The notes beneath the pieces are model-generated. The model had not been told where the DNA came from, did not search any database, and was given only the letters and a program-made list of their open reading frames with translations. Positions 1-5,829 of a DNA stretch of 11,677 nucleotides are shown one piece after another. Positions within the stretch are counted from its first letter, which is position 1, and every line of letters starts with the position of its first letter. The position numbers were made by a program, and so were the translations under genes. Source of the DNA: JBHGBM01 sp041946965 (GTDB lineage Bacteria > Acidobacteriota > Terriglobia > Bryobacterales > Bryobacteraceae); assembly GCA_041946965.1 (NCBI GenBank), contig JBHGBM010000117.1, forward strand, positions 1 through 11,677. The letters are read 5' to 3'.

Positions 1-79
1 GACTCACAGCGTAACCCGCGCGACTGCGAATCGGGGTTGGTCGCCCCATTGTGACTGACCCGAAGGAGGTCTTCAACCC

Positions 80-102
80 GGCGGTGACCTTATTTCACCG
101 CC
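80..102 (-). terminator. Hairpin at the 3' end of the lyase gene, possible weak terminator
   Basis: An 8-bp perfect inverted repeat (GGCGGTGA at 80-87, TCACCGCC at 95-102) with a 7-nt loop encloses the TAA stop codon of the lyase gene. On the minus strand it is followed by GGGTTGAAG rather than a U-run, so it is not a canonical intrinsic terminator. It could stabilise the mRNA 3' end or assist termination. It is the only clear stem in the 89 bases beyond the lyase gene, where I see no supported gene. Confidence 0.3.
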
Positions 103-1982
103 TCGCCACGCAGGCCGCCATCGCCCTCCACTGCCACGCGCCAGGAGCGGCCGGCGTGGCGGATCGCGAGCCGGCCGGAGGAGTATGTCACTTGCGGGGC
201 GGGCGAGGCGCCGTCCTTGTGGATGGCGAGCACCACCAGGAACCGCCCGGCCGCGGCGCCGTCCGCCCGCAAGGTGAGAGTGGCCAGCTTGCCGCGCACA
301 TTGGACGCGCGGTATGGCCGCTCCGCGGTAGCGGACTCGTGCTTCCCGGGCAGAACCGGAACGACGCTCAGCCGCACGCCGCCTTCGCGGATCTCGAAGC
401 GGCCGGGCGCCGTGGGCCGGATCGTATCGAGGGCGTGCAGGAGCCACTCGAAGCGCGACGGAGCTTTGGCCCGGAGGTCGTCGGAGATCACCACCACGTC
501 GGGTTTGAGAAAGAGCAGGTGGCGGCGGAAGCGCGCCAGCCGGGCCTCATCCACATAGATGTTGCCGGCGTCGCCGATGACGTAGTCGTACGCCGGCCTG
601 CTCTCGGCGCGCACGATGGCGGGCGCCGGCTCGCGGCTCTCGAACGCCATGAAATCGAGCCACTGGCTGCCTTCGCCGGCCTGCCCGAGGCCGTTCACCA
701 GCACGGTGTTGTGATCGGCGGTGAGTTTCTTGTGGACGTAGCCGGGGTCGATGGCCAGCCATTGCCCGTGCGCGTAGATCGAGAAGCTGTTGATGTCCGG
801 GTGCTGGTGGCCCGGCCCGAAGCCGCGCCGCTCCACGCGCCGCGGATCCCGCTGGTTGCGATGTCCCGGCGCCGGGCCGCACCGGAAGCCGACCAGGGTG
901 GCGTCATCGCGCCAACTGCTCCGCATGAGGAAGAAGCCGCTGTCCTCGAAGTGCTTCGTGGGCGGCAGCGCGCGGAAGGCGGACGGCTTGAGCGAGGGGT
1001 CGTAAACGATGAAGTCCATCCAACTGAATTTGTCGGCGGCAGGTTCGCCGAGCCTGGCGGCGTAATCCTGAACGTGGCCATTGCGGTAAATGGCGGCGGC
1101 CATGCGGGTGAGGAAGGCGCTGCGCCAGCGGTTGACGGCCTCGGTGCTGCAACAATCTCCGAAGTTCACCGCGCCGCCGGGCAGTCCCGGCAGCGAGAAG
1201 TAGATGGCGAAGTAGCCCGTTTGCCGCAGCCAGTTGTAGTCCGGGTAGTAGTCCGCCGTGCCGGAGGTCTTGAGCGCCTCGAGCCAGCGCAGGAAGTAGC
1301 TGGTCCCGTATTCCCAATACTGGGCGCCCTCGGACCAGGCGCCGTCAGGCGGGGCGTGCTCGATGACGAGCGCCGTCCTTTCGCGGGCCTTGGCGACGAA
1401 CACGGCGGCGGCGTCCGAGTCGCCTTCGAGCGCCAGTCCGGCCATGCCGAGCGCGGAGATTTCAATCAGGCAGTGGTTGCTGAGCAGGCGCCAGTAGTTG
1501 CGGTCGTCGCCCAGGAGAATGGCGCCCTCGGCCTCCAGGCGCTTGCGAACAGCTTCGCGGGTTGGCGCATCGAGCGAGCCGTGAAGCCAATCGTAGAGCA
1601 GGGCCGAGCCCAGCAGCCAGGCGGAGCGGCCCAGGTTCTGGCTGCCGGACCACTCCTTCACCTCCACCAGCGCCCGGAGCCATCTGACCGCGGCCGCGGC
1701 GTGAGCGGGGTCGCCGGTCATGTGATGCGCGAGTCCGAGCGCCGGCATGGTTTCGCCGATGACGCGGAAACGGTTGTCGGCGCGGCGCATCTCGGGAGGC
1801 GAAGCGGCAGCGAACTCCCGCGCGCTGGCAAGCGCGGCCGCCCAGAGTTGCGCGCGCGCACCGGGCAGCAACGCCTTCAGGTCGCGGATGCGCCCGGGCG
1901 TCAGGATCAGCCTGGGCCGCGCGACCGGCACGGCGCCCTGCGCAGCCGCGGCGAGCAGAACTACGGGTACGATGCGCAACAT
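90..1982 (-). CDS. Secreted heparinase II/III-like polysaccharide lyase (DUF4962 type N-terminal domain)
   Basis: Probable secreted lyase that cleaves an acidic polysaccharide (uronic-acid-containing or glycosaminoglycan-like) by beta-elimination. The start chosen is the ATG at 1982, giving 630 aa; GTG codons at 1988 and 1985 are alternatives. The ATG shares its A with the TGA stop of the upstream receptor gene (TGATG), which indicates translational coupling, and no Shine-Dalgarno is visible. Residues 1-16 form a signal peptide (MLRIVPVVLLAAAAQG). A segment at about 22-35 (RPRLILTPGRIRDL) is typical of the start of the alpha/alpha-toroid domain, which runs to about 310. Candidate catalytic residues are N169-H170 (SNHCLIEI), Y225 (QYWEYG), the H392/H394 pair (GHQHPDINSF) and H424-N425 (ADHNTVLVNG); the last two lie in the C-terminal beta-sandwich domain typical of heparinase II/III. 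An arginine-rich loop (373-386) precedes the histidine pair. The family call is firm. The substrate and polysaccharide-lyase family number are not assigned. Confidence 0.85.
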   Translation of the reverse strand: MLRIVPVVLLAAAAQGAVPVARPRLILTPGRIRDLKALLPGARAQLWAAALASAREFAAASPPEMRRADNRFRVIGETMPALGLAHHMTGDPAHAAAAVRWLRALVEVKEWSGSQNLGRSAWLLGSALLYDWLHGSLDAPTREAVRKRLEAEGAILLGDDRNYWRLLSNHCLIEISALGMAGLALEGDSDAAAVFVAKARERTALVIEHAPPDGAWSEGAQYWEYGTSYFLRWLEALKTSGTADYYPDYNWLRQTGYFAIYFSLPGLPGGAVNFGDCCSTEAVNRWRSAFLTRMAAAIYRNGHVQDYAARLGEPAADKFSWMDFIVYDPSLKPSAFRALPPTKHFEDSGFFLMRSSWRDDATLVGFRCGPAPGHRNQRDPRRVERRGFGPGHQHPDINSFSIYAHGQWLAIDPGYVHKKLTADHNTVLVNGLGQAGEGSQWLDFMAFESREPAPAIVRAESRPAYDYVIGDAGNIYVDEARLARFRRHLLFLKPDVVVISDDLRAKAPSRFEWLLHALDTIRPTAPGRFEIREGGVRLSVVPVLPGKHESATAERPYRASNVRGKLATLTLRADGAAAGRFLVVLAIHKDGASPAPQVTYSSGRLAIRHAGRSWRVAVEGDGGLRGEAVK

Positions 1983-4900
1983 CACCACGACAGCCGCAGG
2001 GTGAGCTGAAGCTGCCGCGCGCCCTGCCCGGAGTTCTGAAGGCTCAGGACGCCGCTGCCGGAATCAGGCATCGCAAGTCCCGGCATGTTCAGCACGTTGA
2101 AGAAGTCCGCGTTGAACCGCAACGTGAACCTCTCGTTGATACGCACCGACTTGAACAGCGAACTGTCCAGCCCCCAGCTTCGCGGGCCGGGGATGAACTG
2201 GTTCCGCCACGGATGAAGGTTCGTATCGAGCGTGGTGCGCTGCAACGTGCCGTCCTTGAGAGGGACAAATACGGTGTTGGATTCGTAGTAGGCGTAGTTG
2301 GGGTCGCTGGAGCTTCCACCGTTGGCAGGAATGGGGATCAGCGGCTGATGCGCGGGCTGGTAGTTCGATGGCACGCCCATGACGCCGTTGGGCCTGCCCT
2401 GCGCATCGTAGCTGTTTATGCGGTTGGCCGGGATGTAGCCGTTGTACCAGAGATAGCCGTTCACGCACCGCCCGCTGCGGCAGTCCTGAACCGGATATTT
2501 CTTGCCGTAGATCTCCACGGGCCGGATGGGGCCCCAGTTGCCCGTGGGCAATGCAAAAACCTCGGTGCTCATGGTGCCGAAGCCCGCGATCTGCCACCCG
2601 CCGATGACGTGTTGCAGCAAGCCGGCCGCGTTTTTGCCGAACGGTTTGCCGCGCCCGAACGGCAGGTCCACGATCCAGTTCCAGCGCAGCCGGTGCTTGG
2701 GAATGTCCTCGTCGCGGCGGTAGTTCAGGAACCGGTTCCGCGCGTCGAAATCCGCGGGCACGGCCCCGGGCATGTAGATGTTCACGCCGGTCATGGCGTC
2801 TTCGGTTCCCGCGCCTCCTGCGCGAAACGAGTTGCTCATGGTGTAAAACGCCTGGAATCCGTAACCCTTGGAATATTGCCGCCGCACTTCCAGTTGCAGG
2901 CCGTTGAAATTCGACCAGCCGGTTTTGCCGTAACGCTCGATGTCGCCGAAGGTTTCCTGGTCGAAGTTGCGGGCCAGCACATTCGAGTAAGTCCCGGAAG
3001 GCGAGCGCTGCCCGGTGGTGGTGAACCAGATATAGTTGTTCGGCCGCTGGTTGTAAATGTAGAACTGGTCCATCCGCACCCCGTGGGTTCCCACGTAGCC
3101 GGCGCGCACCACGGTGCTGGTGGCGATCTCGCGCTCCAGCGTGAGGTTCCACTCGTGCGCCCGCGAGGTGGGCTGATCCGGATCGAAGTAGGCCGTGACG
3201 AAGGAGCCGCGGGTGATGCCGCCGGAGGTCTCCGGGCTGAGCACGAAATCCATCACGTTGCGGCTGTTGACGCCGGCCACTACGGTGGGCACACTTCGCG
3301 TTCCATAGTTGGCCAGCCCGTCGGGGCTTTGCGCCGCGCTGTTCAGAGTGAGGGCGAATTTGCCCGTGGAGGGCGGATTTTGCCGCATCCGCGTGTAGAA
3401 CGTGCGCAGCGGAATGGAAAAGCCGAACAGCGAATAGCCGCCGCGCAGCACAGTGGAGCGCCTCCCGGCGCCGAAGCGGTACGCGAACCCGAGACGCGGC
3501 CCGAAGTCCCGCGGGTTCGAATACATCAGCGTCTCCGGCAGCCCGGCATCGGCGGGCGTGGCGAACTTGACTCCGATCTTGGTGTACGGCGCCACCAGGG
3601 CGGGCGACGTGTAGCCCAGTTGCTGCATCTTCGCGATACTCGCGCCGTTGATGATCGACTTGTTCTTCGGGTCGAATCCCGTCAGCAGGTTGTTGGCTTC
3701 GCGCATGGCGGGGAAGAACTCCCAGCGCACGCCGAGGTTCAAGGTGAGTTTCGCGTTGACCTTGAAGTTGTCCTGGAAATAGCCCGCGTACTCCCGCCCC
3801 CGCAGGTGATACCAGCCGCGCATAAACCAGTTCTGGTACTGTCCGGCAATGCCCAGGAAGAGGTTGGCAGAGTCATGGCCGGTGCGTGGCACCGAGCCGT
3901 AGGTGGATCCGGACTTCGGGTCATACAGCGCGGTGGCGTTGCTGCCGAAACTGTGGGCGCCCTGGACGAACTGCTGGTCGGGAAGCACGTCGAGCTTCTC
4001 GTGCCGGAAGCGGCCGCCGAATTTGAACTCGTGGCGGCCGTAAGTCCTGGTGAAGTTCTGGTCCGCCTGGATTACCAGCGTGATATCGGTCCGCTTGTTG
4101 TCCGAGTACGAATACACCATGCCGAAACCGGTGCTGGTGAGGTTGGGGAAGCCGGTCATGTTGAAGGGATTCGGAAGCCCCAGCCGGTCCGCGTGATTGA
4201 TGTGGTCCGTACCGACGTACCAGGCGCCCTGTTCCCGCGAACCCGAGACGATCGTCTCACCGAAAAACGTGGGCGAGAAAACACGCGTCCAGGAGAAGGC
4301 GCCGCTGTCGTCCTCGAACGGGCGATAGGAGATGTTGGCGGCGCCGTCCAGCAGCGTGGGGGACCCGCTGGCGCCCGATCGCGCCCCGCTCCAGCGCCCT
4401 CCGTGCGAGTACCGGCCAAAGATCTGGTCGCTGTCGGTCAGCTTGTGATCGATGCGCACGGTCTCGGTGTGGTCGCGGCGATTGTCCGCTCCCGGGCCGA
4501 AGTAATTCGCCTGCACCAGAGGATTCACCTCCGGGAGGGTCGGCTGGGGCGTGACGCTGTAAAGGTACTTTGACAACGGGCTTTGCCGCCAGGTGGGGAT
4601 GATGTTGTTGGGGTAGGGCTGCCGTTCCCATGTTTTGCCGTCCGTGGTCCAGGGATCGTAGAGCGTGTACCGCCGCCCGGCGCCGTCGATGAGGCCGCTG
4701 AAATCGCCGCCCCGCATGGCCATGGTCGGCATGGTGGTGCTGGTGGTGGTGGCCGAGAGGTTCCGGTAGCCCTCGTAGGCGAAGAAGAAGAAGGTCCGGT
4801 TCCTGCCGTTGTACAACTTCGGCAGGTAAACCGGGCCGCCGAGGGAGGCGCCGAATTCGTTGCGCACCAGGTGCGGGGGTTTGTCGTAGAAATCCTGCCG

Positions 4901-5659
4901 CCGGCGCGCGACTCCGAGCCCGTTGTTGCGTGCGGTTTCAAAGGCCGCGCCGTGCAGCACGTTGGCGCCCGCCTTGGTGCTGAGCACCGTGGCCGCGGGC
5001 CGGTTCATCAGTGCGGAAGAGTTGCTGGTCTCGACGCGGAACTCCTCGATGGTGTCGATGCCCGGCGGGCGGCCGGCTATCGATCCCGTGTTCCGGTTGT
5101 TCAGAAACGCGCCGTCCTGAATGAATTCCATGGCGGCGTCGCGCAGGCCGAACACTCGCGGCGAATAGTTGTTGCCTTCCAGCCCGGGGGTGGTCTGCTG
5201 GACAAGCGATTGCACGAAGCGGCCGTTGAGCGGCAACTGCTCGATGCGCGCGCGCTCCACTACGTTGCCCAGAGTCGCGCTGGTGGTCGTCACCAGCGGC
5301 GTGACGTCGCCCGCCACGGTCACCTCCGTGGCCGATGCGCCCACTTTCATAGTGGCGTCCACAGCGGCGGTTTCGCCGACCTGGAGCAGCACTTTGCCGG
5401 TCCATGTCTCCATTCCCGCGGACCGGATGGAAAGCGTGTAATTCCCCGTCAGCAGCGAGGGCAGGACGTAGAAACCGACGCCGTTGGCCGCTGTCTCGTA
5501 CCTTCGGTTTGTGCCGGCGTGCTCCGCCGTCACCTGCGCTCCCGGGATCACCGCCCCGGAGCCGTCCTTTACGGTTCCCTGAATCGACCCCGTACCGGTC
5601 TGCCCGGCGAGGGTGCAGACCATCAGACATATCAGCCCGAACAGGCGCAGAGCCCGCAT
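1982..5659 (-). CDS. Oar-like TonB-dependent outer-membrane receptor with N-terminal carboxypeptidase-regulatory domain
   Basis: Large outer-membrane beta-barrel transporter, 1225 aa, of the Oar-like type common in acidobacteria. It probably imports oligosaccharides or other large substrates using TonB energy. The ATG at 5659 was chosen over the longer reading from 5710 because a GAGAGGA ribosome site sits 5 nt upstream and a signal peptide follows directly (MRALRLFGLICLMVCTLAG). Residues 21-105 form a CarboxypepD_reg-like domain (GSIQGTVKDGSGAVIPGAQV). About 120-235 is the plug, with the family hallmarks QLPLNGRF at 141-148 and IDTIEEFRV at 201-209. The remainder is barrel, including the conserved NRTFFFFAYEGYR at 287-299 and a terminal strand ending in an aromatic residue (LTLRLSW). 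A cysteine pair, C1060 and C1065, could form a loop disulphide. I see no clear TonB box. The gene is followed without a gap by the lyase gene, which suggests the substrate is related to what that lyase cuts. The family call is firm and the substrate unknown. Confidence 0.9.
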   Translation of the reverse strand: MRALRLFGLICLMVCTLAGQTGTGSIQGTVKDGSGAVIPGAQVTAEHAGTNRRYETAANGVGFYVLPSLLTGNYTLSIRSAGMETWTGKVLLQVGETAAVDATMKVGASATEVTVAGDVTPLVTTTSATLGNVVERARIEQLPLNGRFVQSLVQQTTPGLEGNNYSPRVFGLRDAAMEFIQDGAFLNNRNTGSIAGRPPGIDTIEEFRVETSNSSALMNRPAATVLSTKAGANVLHGAAFETARNNGLGVARRRQDFYDKPPHLVRNEFGASLGGPVYLPKLYNGRNRTFFFFAYEGYRNLSATTTSTTMPTMAMRGGDFSGLIDGAGRRYTLYDPWTTDGKTWERQPYPNNIIPTWRQSPLSKYLYSVTPQPTLPEVNPLVQANYFGPGADNRRDHTETVRIDHKLTDSDQIFGRYSHGGRWSGARSGASGSPTLLDGAANISYRPFEDDSGAFSWTRVFSPTFFGETIVSGSREQGAWYVGTDHINHADRLGLPNPFNMTGFPNLTSTGFGMVYSYSDNKRTDITLVIQADQNFTRTYGRHEFKFGGRFRHEKLDVLPDQQFVQGAHSFGSNATALYDPKSGSTYGSVPRTGHDSANLFLGIAGQYQNWFMRGWYHLRGREYAGYFQDNFKVNAKLTLNLGVRWEFFPAMREANNLLTGFDPKNKSIINGASIAKMQQLGYTSPALVAPYTKIGVKFATPADAGLPETLMYSNPRDFGPRLGFAYRFGAGRRSTVLRGGYSLFGFSIPLRTFYTRMRQNPPSTGKFALTLNSAAQSPDGLANYGTRSVPTVVAGVNSRNVMDFVLSPETSGGITRGSFVTAYFDPDQPTSRAHEWNLTLEREIATSTVVRAGYVGTHGVRMDQFYIYNQRPNNYIWFTTTGQRSPSGTYSNVLARNFDQETFGDIERYGKTGWSNFNGLQLEVRRQYSKGYGFQAFYTMSNSFRAGGAGTEDAMTGVNIYMPGAVPADFDARNRFLNYRRDEDIPKHRLRWNWIVDLPFGRGKPFGKNAAGLLQHVIGGWQIAGFGTMSTEVFALPTGNWGPIRPVEIYGKKYPVQDCRSGRCVNGYLWYNGYIPANRINSYDAQGRPNGVMGVPSNYQPAHQPLIPIPANGGSSSDPNYAYYESNTVFVPLKDGTLQRTTLDTNLHPWRNQFIPGPRSWGLDSSLFKSVRINERFTLRFNADFFNVLNMPGLAMPDSGSGVLSLQNSGQGARQLQLTLRLSW

Positions 5660-5663
5660 AAAT

Positions 5664-5670
5664 TCCTCTC
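5664..5670 (-). promoter_or_regulatory. Ribosome binding site of the receptor gene
   Basis: On the minus strand GAGAGGA is followed by ATTT and then the ATG at 5659. This fixes the start of the receptor 17 codons inside the longest open frame. Confidence 0.7.
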
Positions 5671-5674
5671 TGTT

Positions 5675-5692
5675 CCTGCCAGACAGGGCAGG
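5675..5692. repeat. Inverted repeat in the receptor leader (CCTGCC-N6-GGCAGG)
   Basis: A perfect 6-bp stem with a 6-nt spacer sits just upstream of the receptor ribosome site. In DNA it could be a dimer-binding operator. In the transcript it would form a hairpin ending 4 nt before the Shine-Dalgarno. The symmetry is directly visible; the function is inference. Confidence 0.35.
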
Positions 5693-5695
5693 CCG

Positions 5696-5706
5696 TACAG
5701 AATGTA
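5696..5706. repeat. Short inverted repeat TACA-GAA-TGTA upstream of the receptor gene
   Basis: An 11-bp near-palindrome (half-sites TACA/TGTA, 3-nt spacer) lies 37-47 bp upstream of the receptor start, in an AT-richer patch of an otherwise GC-rich region. It may be an operator or coincide with a -10 region (TACATT on the minus strand). Short symmetry like this can arise by chance. Confidence 0.25.
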
Positions 5707-5759
5707 TCACGCGGCGCCGGCGGTGAGGTCCGGTCCGCCGCCGAGCGGATCCGCCTTCG

Positions 5760-5768
5760 TGGGATAAT
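5760..5768 (+). promoter_or_regulatory. Candidate extended -10 promoter for the hybrid kinase gene
   Basis: TGGGATAAT fits the extended -10 pattern TGn-TATAAT with five of six core matches, 62 bases before the GTG start. No convincing -35 box lies 16-18 bp upstream (GC-rich sequence there), so the call rests on the extended -10 alone. Confidence 0.35.
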
Positions 5769-5816
5769 CGGTAAAGAAGTTGTAGGAGGGGCCCCCTAAA
5801 AGGACGAATCTGCGTC

Positions 5817-5822
5817 GAGAGG
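5817..5822 (+). promoter_or_regulatory. Ribosome binding site of the hybrid kinase gene
   Basis: GAGAGG lies 7 nt before the GTG at 5830. The same frame is closed upstream by TAA at 5797-5799 with no ATG between, so this site supports the GTG start. Confidence 0.7.
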
Positions 5823-5829
5823 CATTTCC

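Noticed and set aside
1..49. Possible start of another minus-strand gene (ATG at 49, open to the window edge)
   Set aside because: Only 16 codons are visible, there is no Shine-Dalgarno upstream, and no motif can be judged.
51..2009. 652-residue open frame on the plus strand opposite the lyase gene, with an AAGGAGGT-like site at 63-70
   Set aside because: It is antisense to a gene with clear family motifs, has arginine/alanine/glycine-rich composition without recognisable domains, and long antisense frames are common in high-GC DNA.
2213..4573. 786-residue open frame on the plus strand opposite the receptor gene
   Set aside because: No domain or motif, composition typical of a GC-rich shadow frame, fully inside a well-supported TonB receptor gene.
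4731..4756. GGTGGTG-type triplet run, considered as a simple-sequence repeat
   Set aside because: It is coding sequence for a threonine-rich segment (SATTTSTTMPT) in the receptor and is too short and irregular to suggest phase variation.
5660..5710. 17-codon N-terminal extension of the receptor starting at 5710
   Set aside because: It would bury the signal peptide, and the internal ATG at 5659 has a good ribosome site and a leader peptide directly after it.
5788..5795. GGGGCCCC palindrome upstream of the kinase gene, considered as an operator or terminator
   Set aside because: Eight bases of GC symmetry with no loop and no U-run is weak in GC-rich DNA, and it lies within a transcribed leader.
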